Assembly (NCBI GenBank): GCA_019787685.1
Contig: JAHNUO010000008.1
Span: 1,922,001 to 1,986,000 of the forward strand
Direction of reading: 5' to 3'
DNA: 64,000 nucleotides
From: Chiua virens
Lineage: Eukaryota; Basidiomycota; Agaricomycetes; Boletales; Boletaceae
In this document: one piece after another, positions 22,835 to 34,689 of the stretch
Layout of the letters: every line of letters starts with the position of its first letter
Position numbering within the stretch: the first letter of the stretch is position 1
Position numbers and translations under genes: made by a program
Notes under the pieces: model-generated
The model's input: only the letters and a program-made list of their open reading frames with translations
The model's database searches: none
Told to the model about the DNA's origin: nothing

Positions 22835-23874
22835 CTAAATGACGACTGCGTGGGTGGTAGTTACCTGCACCGCGAGAGGCGCAGGTTGCACTGGCAAAAG
22901 CATGCGTAACGGCGGTGAGGATACCAGGAGCTCTCTCAACGATCTCCACACCTTGGATTCGTCTGCGATGTAAACCTTGGTGTCACTGTCCTGGATAAAA
23001 CGCAGGTGCAATAACCCTGATGCCAACCTGAGTGCCCCGAGTTTAGACTCCAAACAAAATGGGGCTTTAAAGTCAACGACCGGTCCGTCCAGCTCCACCG
23101 TCTTGAGGCTCGGAAACTGCAGATACGAACTGGCAAAACTCCAATGCTGACACTCTGTCAAAGTTGGGAGTGTGTTTCCACACCACCGTGGTCAGATTGG
23201 GCGGTGAGTAACCCTTGCGAGGCCCTTCGAACCAGCTGATCGGCATATCCTCCATGATGAGGGTGGACAAGGTAGGAGCGACGACTCCATTGAAGAACTG
23301 TGATCCATGCCACATAGTATGGTTTGCGCCTTTCAAAGAGACGCTTCTCAAGGCGGACGTTTGTCTGTCGTTGCATGCTTCTGGCCAGCTGCGTGCGACG
23401 CGGTCCACTAGATCATCAAGCCCGGTAGTCTCTATTCTCAACGAAACGACCCGTTCGCAGTTTGCCTGCGTGGCGAGGAGGGCGTAAAGCTGCTTGTCCA
23501 AGGAGGCAATTGTAGCGTGGTTGGGCAATACTGGCCAGGGGTATATTGTCACGGAGATTGGAAGAGACGACTGACTGTTGGAGGAAGGATTGGAGCACGT
23601 GAATCGGTTGGTCTGGGATGATTGGAACACGGGCCCACAGAGAAGGAGTGGACGTGACGATGGCGTGCCATCGTTTCGAGACCTGGGAGAGGAGATTTTG
23701 GACGTGGATCCAAGACGAAGCGTGAACAGGAGGCTGAAACGACGAGACAACATGATAGAAGATGAGGACGATGAGCTCGGCAGGAAGCTTCTCGAATGGT
23801 GAAGACGAGGCCGGGTTCAGAGATAGCCCTAGAAGTCGGGTAAGGGGCTGGTCAAACCATTTGGACAAAGACAT
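22835..23874 (-). pseudogene. F-box protein gene with two frame breaks
   Basis: From the ATG at 23874 the minus strand encodes an F-box (FEKLPAELIVLIFYHVVSSF, then VQNLLSQVSKRWHAIVTSTP, SLWARVPII), the standard start of agaricomycete F-box proteins. Downstream sequence continues the protein in other frames: SLPISVTIYPWP...TMWHGSQFFNGVVAPTLSTL, and last SFASSYLQFPSLKTVELDGP to the stop at 22835. The first break, near 23572, coincides with a tandem duplication of the four bases CAGT (minus strand). The second, near 23165, is one base off in a CCC run. No intron of workable length fits either break. The gene is thus a recent pseudogene or carries sequencing errors; the rest of the reading frame is well kept. 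Confidence 0.7.
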
Positions 23875-23959
23875 TTCGTGGTGATACAAACCAAGAGAGG
23901 GCCGTTGGGGGGAGCCCGGCGAAGAACACCTATGATAACTTAGCTTCTTAAATCGGCCC

Positions 23960-25380
23960 CACAATGTGCCGCATCATAGGCCAGGGCCCAGCGGGAACTG
24001 TCACTTAACGCTTTCGTTACAATATTGCAGGTTTCGTCGAGAAAAAAAATAACTGATTGATACTAAAAGCGCAGCCTTATTACGGCATCATAAAAATGTG
24101 CGGAGTTGGATCGGATTGTTCCGAGGAGACAACAAATGGCCAAGTCGCTCCGATATTCAGTTCGCTGCCAGGGCCGTAAACTCGAAACAGGTCCCCATGG
24201 AGTTGTGCTCTCGGATGCGATAACCAACCATCATTCAGCTAGCCTCGAGTCGAATGTGAAGATGCGACGGCGCAGGCAAGTGAGGTTTTGCGGCTCATAC
24301 GTTATCTTCGATGCTTCTCTTGCACAGCACAGTTACCATGGGCGGTTCCACTTGATATGAATTATCGGGTATTCGAAACTGCATAACCGGAATGGAAGGT
24401 CCAAGAGTAGGGACAACAACATCTCTCTGACTCAGAGCCCGATTTAGAAAGTGCCCTAGAAGCTTCGAACCAATCAAGCCACAGAGGAACAACTTGAGCC
24501 AGGGGCACGAAACAGCCTTACTGAGGCAGGAGAACGTGTAAGGGACCGCTGACGGCGCGACCAAGAAACGCTTTGGTTCTAGATTCAAGGGGTCGGCGGC
24601 GACAAGGAGGTGATATGAAGGTTTGTCTGGGATAAGTTATTAGTGATCATTACCGTGATTTGAGCTAAAGTAGACGATAATGATCATATCGTCAACGATA
24701 AAAATAAAGGCGTTCCATCGCGGAACGATGCAAATCAGTGTTAACGACAAAGAACACGAAGCCATGTCGGAGTGATGGGATATCGTAAAGCAGGGAGTAA
24801 TATGGACGAAGGGCAGTGGACGGGCGGTGGAAGGCGGCAGGGCGCACACTGTGCGTAATGATGCATCGCGAAGGGACCGAAAGAGTACATTGTACAACGT
24901 TATGGTACGCGCGTCGCCAAGAAAGGGGCATCTGGGAGTATTATATCATCATTCATACCTGGCTCTGCCCGCTTTCGATGAATCTTTGTAACTTCGACTC
25001 GGAGGTCTGAAACGTTTGAACAAGAGTCACTACTACAGTCACCTTCCTGCGACTGCAAAGAAATACGGCCATGTGACGCGGTAATGAGTCGGACGCTGGC
25101 GTATCAACCAACGGCAGCTCGGAAGATCTGGTCCAACCCATTAATATGACTGATGCACATGGCTTGGCCTGTCAATGGTAACTTGAAGCAGAACCGTGAT
25201 ATTCAGGTTGTTGTTCAAACGTTCAAATGTTCACAGCTCGACAACTTCCTATATGTACGAGTCATGTACTGACATTTAGGGTCAACGGTCCAAAACGCTG
25301 AACCTTGAGATTGAGAGAACGGTGGGTCGCCAGGCTTTCCCCTTCTTCTGCATCCTAGTCTTACCCAGGCTGAACAAGCC
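23960..25380. other. Gene-free stretch
   Basis: No supported gene. A minus-strand frame at 24295-24588 has a protein-like middle (VVVPTLGPSIPVMQFRIPD) without known similarity. One GACTCGGA octamer is at 24996. Confidence 0.35.
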
Positions 25381-26218
25381 TCACTGAAACCCCACCGATC
25401 CCAAACTCAGAGGTAGAAGCCCACCAACAGTCTTCTCAACTACCCCACCTCCGTTGACGATCTCTCCGTCATCGTCTTTCCGAGGATAATCCCCAGGGAC
25501 AAGCAGAACGGGCATATTGGCGTCACAGAACTCCCGTATCACTTGACGGCATATGCCACAGGGTGAGATCGGGTTAACAACGTCCCTGCCCGCCGCACAC
25601 AAATGGGATATGCGACGCGGAAGACCCAGGTGTAATGAGTGTGCAAATGAGGATAGCGGTGCGTTAACTAGGTTCTTTCACCCGCGTATGACTTGCTCAC
25701 GACACGATAGCGAGTGCACAGAACACTCTCTTTCCTTGGCTCTATCATCCATCGCGATCCTCAGTAAACAGTGGTGGCCGGCGATGGTAGAACAAAGGCA
25801 CTCACGATTGCACTCACGATCGCCGTCTGTTCTGCGCATGTTGAGGCACCTACTAGGAGTACAGGTTTAACGTTCAGTGTTCAGATGCAGGGCACACAAG
25901 AAATTGGGGAGGACCGGAAAAAGACGATACGTCAGATCACAGGTTGTTCTCGCAAGGATATTCAATTTCCTCAAGACACACGCACCGTACGCCGCGTTAT
26001 CAATACTCGCGCCTTTCACAATGGTGCCATCCGTGCACATCAAAGCCGCGCCTACACGGAAATTGGAATGGGGGAAATAAGCATATTCTTTGGCTTGGGA
26101 AAGCGGGCGATTGTACGGGCACTGGTCAGTACAATATTCGGGAACTCGGCGGTTACAAAGTTCCAGTACCTTGGAAGGCTGCTTTGATGAGCTGCTCGCG
26201 AAATTGAACGGATATCAT
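25381..26218 (-). CDS. Cytidine deaminase
   Basis: Five exons (26170-26218, 25986-26093, 25806-25849, 25701-25741, 25381-25585) join in phase to 148 residues, the usual length of the small homotetrameric cytidine deaminase. It converts cytidine and deoxycytidine to uridine forms in pyrimidine salvage. The zinc site is complete: CAEQTA (Cys ligand and catalytic Glu) in exon 3 and SPCGICRQV (two Cys ligands) in exon 5. The substrate-binding NFRVGAAL block is in exon 2. The stretch VSAI before the third intron can be included or skipped because two tandem GTGAGTGC donors exist; the longer form fits the family better. The protein is cytosolic with no signal peptide. It stands alone between gene-poor stretches and looks fully functional. 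Confidence 0.92.
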
Positions 26219-29207
26219 CGGTCTGCGGATTTGATATGACTCGGAGTTACGTTTGATGGATATACTTAGATCCGACGATGCTCTAAACTGTAGGTGGCTA
26301 TTTCTCTTATGGGAATGGCTTGCCAGTGCAATATTATTGTACATGTAATGCCAGTGTGTCAAGGCATGGAGTGTTTCGTACGTACGCTTCCCCGCCACAT
26401 TGTAGGCGCAAGCTGTAAAATATATTGCTACGCGCAGCGACAAGGGTCAACGTTTAAACTCTCGTTTCCTTTGTCGTTACAACACCCATCACTGAACTTG
26501 AATCAGACAATTCCCTTTCCGAACTGGACGTAACTTACTGTATATCATTAATCATTCATCATGGGCTCCAAGTCACACAATTCACCAACACGTATAGCAT
26601 GCACCTCTATGGGCACTATTCTCCGGTGACAGTATTAATCATAGTATGATCTTCAGTAGGAGCTGAACTTGAGGCTTAAGCGTACCACTCAACTTCAAAA
26701 GAAACTCAGAATCCGACAGCTTCGTGAGCACAGGAAATCCTGAACACGAACCTTACAAACGGAGTAGTCGCCCCGATAAAGACTCCGCGCAGTGGGCAGT
26801 GCTACCTTAAAAATACCAAATTGAACCCTTTGCGAAAGTGGATTTCGACTCCACCGGATCAGCGAGGGTTTGGATAAATCAAACGCCGGTGCGATCATCG
26901 ACACCTTCGACAGCCCGCAGCAAGATTATCAAGGGGCTTAAGGTGAAGACTACCAGTATCCTGCCGTGTCCGTGGATTGGGTTGATGAGTGTAAAAGGCT
27001 GCGCTCCAGCGTTCAAATGGTCCTACTAGTGGCGAGTTGTTTCGCCACTGAAGTCTTTGTGTAAAGTCCAAGCCTAAAGATAGATGGCACTCCCTCCACT
27101 GAACTGGTCTAACTGAATCAATTAGACGTTTTGGCTGACAGGTCGGCCGCCGCTGTTTCGACCTGGCATCAAATGTCACGTTGTCCGCAGTGTCAACGAG
27201 TTAAATGTGAATGGTAATAGCAAGGGAATTTACCCATGTATCAAACTCGACGGCTATCAAATGCACCTCCTAGCAACCAAGGACTGTGCCGGTGCTTACA
27301 TGGGCGTGCATAATGCCGATACCGGCTTTGGCTGCGAGGGTTAAGAACATATAGGATTGGTGAAAGGCGTAATGGCAGACAATCTATAGAATAAACAACA
27401 ACAGGTTCGCCCAAATGACATTGACATACCCGGAACTAGTCTGAATCCCGTGTACTTGTGGCAGCGTTTTCTGAGTGAATTATCACCGTTCGCACCGTTT
27501 TGCAATTTGCAAGTAGATTCCCCGAGCGGCGGCAAACTTGTTTCGTACACTCAGACTATTCCTGTCACTTGATCCATCTGATGATGCACTTGACGCCGCA
27601 GCAGCAGAAAGGCACTATCTGGAACATCCACCGGATGTCTCGAAGGGGATATCACTGTAAGGGAGAAGGTGCAATTCGATGAGGGTCTGATATAACTACA
27701 ACGCCCTTGCGGGATCCCACGTTCCTACCGGTTCCGTGACTGAGAGCGCACGGGAGTACTCCCCGAAGTCTCGCGTGAGCTTGCTGCTACAATCACGAGG
27801 AGAGCCCCTGCTGCGTATTAGCTTGAATTTTCTGGCTGCTCAGAATGTCTTCTGACTTGCCCTGGACGATGCACGATCCATCTGTTGGGTCTCTGTGAAT
27901 GAGTCCAACGTCGCCGAAAAAAAGGGGTCAGGTCGAACTTTGCCGGATGAGTTCTGGAATTAGTACTAGCCTTCCTCGTATAACCCGGTCTCCTAGTCGC
28001 AGAAAATCAGCCACAGTCATAGACGAATAATGTTTTCGCTCTCAAGTGGAAGGGAAATGTTGGATTGCCACATCCATAATTTGTTGAATTTATTGTAACC
28101 GCGCAACACGGCCGCCGCTTTCTTTTGCACAGAAAGATGCACCTAAAAGGCAATATAAAGATGGTTGTTGCGACCTAAGGCTGGTTTCGCTTCCAGCCCT
28201 CGGCATATTTCCTATCAAGCAGACCGTGATCTTTGGTATCTCCTAGGCCTGTTGTACATCAAAGCCACCTTCGCAAAACATGAACCCGGCGCTCTGGTGA
28301 TTACCTTGTCAGAGATAAGTGGGGACTGAAAGTTTGGGACATACTAAACATCGAGAACCTTTTCCCCCCACTTGGACTCAGCGACCAAAGCAGATCTAGA
28401 CAGACACTGACAAGCAGTACTGTTGCGGACTGCTACTCGTGATAACCACCCACCTTGATGAGTTGAGTACGCCACATATCATCGAGCCCCGTTCGAGTGT
28501 AGTCCTCCCCATCGTGCTGCGTTTAGTATGAGAAAGTTGGATGCCAGTGCAGTGCGACCAGCGGTTCTCTCGGTGGTGGACCCGGCGAAAAGGGAGAATG
28601 AGCGGGCCCATGGACACAAAAGGGGGGCCAGCATCAAAACAAGATTTGGTGGAAATTCTGTACCGTGGAGTTCCTCGTCCCGGTAATTCCCGTCGAGCTT
28701 GAAATTTAGTACTGTGAATTATTACTAGTAATACCATTTGGCAACGGAGCTTTCGAGAACGAGCTACTGGCGAGCAATGTACCCGAAGCTCGAGTCCCTG
28801 AATGACTTGTTCAACGTTCAAAGAGTCTATGACGATCGAAGAGTCAAGCTTATCAAGCTGCGTGGATATCAATATATCCTTGTTCATTCATCAAATTGAC
28901 ATACTCCGATTACTCGCAATGCAGTGGCGCGGCGCTGCCAATAACAAAAACATTTCAACCTCCTGGGCTCTTACCCCGAGTCAACCTGTGTCTCGATCAC
29001 ACTGAATGGCAAAAAAATATAGGTGTATGGGGATCGAAGAAAGGAGACCATCGTATAGGAGGAGGCTGGGCAACCACCGAGTTCATCGCGAACGCCTCAA
29101 AATCACGCTACGGGTGATTCAGTCCCCAACTTCACGACCACAGGCCGGGTGTTCTCGTTTCTACGCTCGTCCCCATCTCTGAACTTGTACACCTCGTTAT
29201 TACTGCC
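26219..29207. other. Long gene-free stretch
   Basis: Nothing recognisable on either strand across about 3 kb. The minus-strand frame at 28396-28887 has no similarity. Octamers occur at 26238 (GACTCGGA) and at 26321, 26349 and 28542 (TGCCAGTG). Confidence 0.4.
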
Positions 29208-30146
29208 ATGGCTACCAAGACAAGCAGCGGATACGCCTCCAGCTCTTCTGATTACCCCTATTACACCTATCAGTACTGGTTGACGCCGGGACGGATAGTT
29301 GGCATTGCAGTCGGCATGTTTCCATCCCCTACCGCACTGCAGGGTGTGCTTACAGTGTCATCTAGGTGCCGTTGTGCTCATCCTCCTCATCGTCGCCATG
29401 ATAGTATACGCATGCCGCCGCCGCCGTGCTGCTAGAGAAACCACCATTTTTTCGGCGCCGCCACAAAGTTATCCAAATCCTACCTGGCGGCAGAACGATC
29501 AGTCGCTCATCGACGCACCCGGTTCGCCAGGATGGTATTATCCACCGAGCAACGCACCCTTTGATTCAACAAAGAGTAACACACCGTCAGAAAGAGTGTC
29601 TAGAACGGTAACTTATGGCGAGGTGCAGAGAGTCCCCACATCAGATCATGTGCAGAGACCTGCGTCCTTGAGCGAGGTCATGAGAACCACCGTTCCAAGG
29701 TCAAGTGCGAAGGAGCTGCATCTCCACGCCGAGTACCGAACACGCATGCAACCGGAGATCCAGGCCCAGAACAGAGCGTTCCGCCTCCAGGACATAGTGC
29801 CGTACATTCCACACAACCACCGGGTGCCGCATTCCCCGACTATACGCAGAGAACTCCACCCCAAGAAAGACTGGGCGGCTCATTCCCGGGCAGAGCACAG
29901 AGCAACGCATCCACGGTCGGAACTCAAGCCACTGCAGGTCCAAGCCAAGAGCATGAGCAGAGGGTTCCCCCTATTATGCCCCCTCATGCGCAGCCACGAG
30001 CTACCCCGGGCGCTAGCATGGCGAATGCTGGAAATCAAAGCCCACCACCTTACTCCCCGGCGTTCACATCTCCGGTGAGTTGTCTTCTTTTTGCTGCGAT
30101 TTGTCTCATGACCCGCATCCGCGTCCTTTAGAATGCCGAACCTTAG
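29208..30146 (+). CDS. Single-pass membrane protein with Pro-rich cytosolic tail and PPxY motif
   Basis: Exon 1 (29208-29313) encodes a Ser/Tyr-rich stretch without a signal peptide (ASSSSDYPYYTYQYWLTPGR). Exon 2 starts at 29366 and completes one membrane segment (IVGIAVG-AVVLILLIVAMIVYA) followed by a basic stop-transfer CRRRRAA. The intron between them uses GC instead of GT (GCATGT..TAG), in phase. The tail is long and polar. From about 29700 the best protein-like frame is the other one (SVPPPGHSAVHSTQPPGAAF to NQSPPPYSPAFTSP), while the original frame runs on as a Lys/His/Arg-rich sequence to 30078. A frame break near 29690-29710 is therefore likely. In the second frame a GTGAGT..TTTAG intron leads to NAEP and a stop at 30146. 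PPPY could bind WW-domain ubiquitin ligases. Function unknown. Confidence 0.55.
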
Positions 30147-33100
30147 GTTCCCCTATCTGCACAAACTGCTGTAGGGAAACTCGAGATAAGTGTGTGACCT
30201 CCGAGTCGTGAGTTATGTTGTTTCAGAAACCGAAGCTGACCTCAACTTACCCCTTTTCGCCTAATGCGCCTTGGTTAAATCCCACCTGCATCCGGCGCCG
30301 TTCATGACATTCTCACCTCTCTCGCCCGCCGTTAGATGGATGCTCAATGTCATATTTTGTCTTTCATTCTTGGTGCGACGATAAGGTTACTTCGTTTCAT
30401 CCCTATCGTACTGTTGTATCTTTACACTGCGTAGTTCAGATTCACGATCGAATACGCGTCTGTATGGTTCCCAAAAACAACCTAGTCTATCTCCGTGGTA
30501 ACAATGTTCTATTTCTTACCTCTAAAAATCTCGATTCACTACTGAGCATCACGACTCCCCCGCAACACCTTTATGGATGATAACGATAGTTCGATAGTGA
30601 AGGTCCAGCACAACGCGAGGTCCTTTGTGGGAAATTACCACAAGTGCTACAGAGGATACATAAGGCAAGATGAAGGGGAAAGTCGAGCTTACCGAATGTA
30701 TCCGCCTCTGCACAACCCCGGTACATTGCGGAAACGGAAGGTTGAGGGTCGGCGCGACTCGGATACCTGACTTGAGATGATATCCCTACCTCTGTACCGG
30801 TAGCGGAGTGATCCTAATATTGATCACCACGCGACCACAAAACAGCCTACACTGGGGAACAACCTTTAAGCTAAGTGCGCGGTGTCCGATCGTGTAAAAA
30901 AAGGGAAAAAAAGAGGGACATAAGAGCCCGGGAGACCCAAACCCGTAAACCTTAGGGTCGTCCACGCTGTGCTCAGAAATACACGCGTCCGCTGATTCGG
31001 GTAGTATTTTTGTTCTTGTGCACGTGTTCGAGCGTCCAAAGAGACGAGCGCTCGGTGAGTAACTCGTCGAGTTCAAATACCATGGCCTTCATTCGTCAAA
31101 GGCGCTCGGAGGTGGGCTGAGGCGATGCGGCCTCCAAGTCCGAGGACGAGGCAGACATTGGGACAATTTCCTCGGAGGTACTCAGGAGTGAGAAATAAAG
31201 TTTCACTCACTGGCAGCCTTACAAACCTGTGAACCCCGTGGAGTGGAACCGTATCACCGCCCGGGCCGACGGGGAAATGTCGGCACGTGTAAGTACGCGT
31301 TCACACTGGCGGGGTACTTTGTGTGATCCCGCCGTATCAACAAAGACCAAGATCACGGTCAGGCGCGGATGCGGCATCGATACGCCGTGCTAGATCGTCA
31401 TAGTCACGGTGCGGGACGAGATGACTCGGGGATTGATTGGCAACGTGAATGATCGTATGATCCTTAAGGAACAACTGAATGCCATTGACAATGAGTCTTG
31501 CCGTGGTGAAATGGGTGACCTTTCCTCTTGTACCGATCGTGCTGTTACTGTTGTAAGCCTGCCAGTGGGCTGGCTGGATGATGGTCCATCGAGTTATATA
31601 TCGCCATAATATCAGCTGACCGTCGTGAAGGGACGCCGTGAGAACTGGTCAGCAATCGTTATGATCGTGACTTTTACTACTAAAATCCAGATCACCAGGT
31701 TCGGAACTGCCGAACACTGAGATTCAAGTTCTGGCCGTCTGACTATATTCATCTTGCCTTATTCCGGGACGGCGAACTCAAGTGGGTCAAGTGACGGTAC
31801 TGACGCCTACTTGGGAACAATGACCTTTCGATTCGAACACGATGAACAAGATAGGATGAAATGACCGTGAACTCTGGAATGGAAAAGCGATGACGAATTA
31901 CCACATCCAAGCCGTCCCGCCCACCCCGTATGTCGGATGTTTCTGTACATGCCACCGCGTTCATTCGTTCGATGGGCCGCCTTAACCCTTGGCAACTTGA
32001 AAGAAAGCTTCCATGCTAATCAATCAAAAGGCACTTACACCTCCTACTTATCTCACGTACAGCTTCCGGAGATGGCCTCGAGACTCGAGGGTTTATCAGA
32101 AGCCGCATCACGAACATGATCTCAATGGTTCTCTGCCACCACTATCACTCAAGACTGTTGGCCCTCACCTCGAGTCCTCCTAAGTGTCTGGCCGAGCCCA
32201 ATGATTTGCCTCGCCCTGTTCCCATGCAATGTACCTCATGATTATCTGTGGAGCCCATGATCTATGTGATATGCCGTGTGATATGCCATGCAAGGACGTG
32301 CTGGAGAACCGATTGAACAGGTCTCTTTCATCCGGCCAGGATCAAGACCCATTAAACCTAACTCGTCACCGTCACGTAACGGTTGGTAAGCTTGAGGCCT
32401 GGAACCTCTTACTAGTCCCCCACGTGTACGTACTAGCACCACAGGAAGCCTATCCCGACCATTCGTTGCACATGGTCTCGTACATTCTCTTCTTCGCGCA
32501 CACACGCCAGCCACAGCTTTCGTAGACGATGCACGCTGGTACTTTCCGGTCTCAGTAGTATGATGGGTACGTCACGGTATACCTTGTCTTCCTTCTTCTC
32601 CTCCTCCGAACCTCCGAGGCATTGACTGCGAAGAACAGGCACCGGATCTTAGGGCCGCTACTGGCCGCGATCGCGAAAACATCCCATGGGATGATCATGA
32701 CGGGCGCGGTACATTGCTCGGACCGCATGTGGACCGGATTGGCTTGCCCTGTACGCGTTACGCAACAAGAGGCGCACGTTATCGTACACTTATCGTCCGT
32801 CCCCGCACGAGGTCGAAAGAATACGGATATGGAAATCGATTACCCATGGGTGGAGTGGAGTGGGTATTAGGAAGATTGCGTGCGGGATGGACAGAACTCG
32901 TGCCCCAGACGGAACGATTTTCACAAGGCTCGGAGAAATCGGGACGGATTCATGAATAGGAGAAAGATGAGAGGGATCCAGAATCGGTGACTGCTGGGCA
33001 GTACGGACATGAGTTTTGGTAGTGGGGGTTAAGATCTTAAGACACCGCATGTGGATGATAGAACCCGCCAACAATCTACAGTGGCAGCGGATCACCCCGG

Positions 33101-34641
33101 ACGGGGAATACCAAAGGCGTTACAACGTATCTATTTGCAGTCGCTGTAAGACTTCCAATACAGACGATCACAACGGTCTACCCGCGAGGCTCACGAAACC
33201 CGCCAGTTCACGCACTTGCGAACAATCTTGAATGCTGCAAAAATAAGCGATGAAATAACCGCAGAAAGTGAATACCTATTACAAGACCGTAAGGGACGAA
33301 TATCCTGAAATATCTTTGAGGGGGAGCGCTATTCGACTATTCTTCGACGCGGTGCTTTTCGAGAATTTCGAGGTGGCTTGGATGATGTTTCCAATTCGAG
33401 TTGGTTTTTTCATCGACCGGATGCTATTAGTAGAACGAGGATGTATGTACCATTGACCCTGATCCACGGCGAAAGAAGTAAAAGCGCGGGAAGACCGGAC
33501 ATGAGGGGAATGTGAGAGGTTAGGGCTTAGGAGGAAGCAGGATTCTGTCACACCAGAAGACTCGCGTGAAAGCGTTGCGAGTGGCCGCCGAGTTGAAGGA
33601 GAGAAAATTAGTCATCACGCAACACAACGTGGCCGTCGGAACATTATGGGCGCCGGTCTGCACCGAGCAGGAGCCGGGCTGTCCAGGGAGATGGGTGTTA
33701 GGGCAGGGGGAGCTGGTATGAAACGGTTAATGTTTGTCAGTTGTAAGACTGTATCGCATCGAAATAAAAAAGAGAGGGATATAAAAATATGGGAGAGATA
33801 AATAAAGACCAACTTCAAGTCTATTATTTTTGGCGCAGTGAGATAAATTTGTGGTTCATGAATTGTACCTTAGGAAACTTCGACGTCGCTTGCCGGTATG
33901 ACCGCATTCGATCAGGCACAAGCGGGCGGCCGATTTGTAGTTTGGATGCCGGCGAAGCTGGCACGGATTCGATTGGCGGGAGAGGGTGTGAAGAAAAGGC
34001 ATTGTCATGTGCGACCAGAGAACACAGCATAAGCTGGAAAACAATTGACGCATGCGACCATTCCTGATCAAGTCCCGATGAGTATGAGGACAAGTGAACG
34101 CGGGAGTCCGTAATTCCATGGCTGATGAGTCAGCGGACATGGAGGCGGAACAAGACGAGTCTTGGCTGGTGGACGTGATATGAAATGGCAGTCACCCGAG
34201 GAGTGCATGGAGATGAAGCAGACAGTAGGGAGTCTACGAGGAGAAACATGGCTGGTATCGCTGGGAGAGTCGTGCCACAGTATGTGTGCTGCGGAGAAGC
34301 GGTGCAGCTGCAGTGGGAAAAGTAAACAAGCGTTAGTAGCTCGGTAGATTTGATTGGTCAACCTATGCTGGCATCCCACTCGGAAGAATGTCTTCATTTG
34401 GGAGATTTTGCGACCCCGTAGTTCCCATGGTGATCCGGGGGTGATCCGGAATGGATGATGGGCCGATCTTGTGACCCAGATCTGGGGCCAAATCTGATGA
34501 GCGCGGTTTGCAGTTGTTGCGTTCGGCACCCGGTCGCGGAATAATTACATGCAGCCAAACGGTGGAAAGATACAAACTCCAAAGTCCCTCACCCAAAAGG
34601 CCCCCATTCATCCAGCAAGTTGCCCTTCTTTTTGACCCGTA
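30147..34641. other. Long gene-free stretch
   Basis: About 4.5 kb without any gene I can support on either strand. Octamers lie at 30200 and 30756 (TCCGAGTC type) and 31208 and 31560 (TGCCAGTG type). The DNA is not low-complexity and may be old repeat DNA. Confidence 0.4.
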
Positions 34642-34685
34642 CTCCCATCATCTCGCTCTCTCCTCACCTGCGCTTTTGTCTCTCA
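34642..34685 (+). promoter_or_regulatory. CT-rich tract before the MADS-box start codon
   Basis: A pyrimidine-rich stretch (CTCCCATCATCTCGCTCTCT and on) ends four bases before the ATG at 34690. Pyrimidine tracts just upstream of start sites are common in well-expressed fungal genes. No TATA box is clear. Confidence 0.4.
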
Positions 34686-34689
34686 AGAA

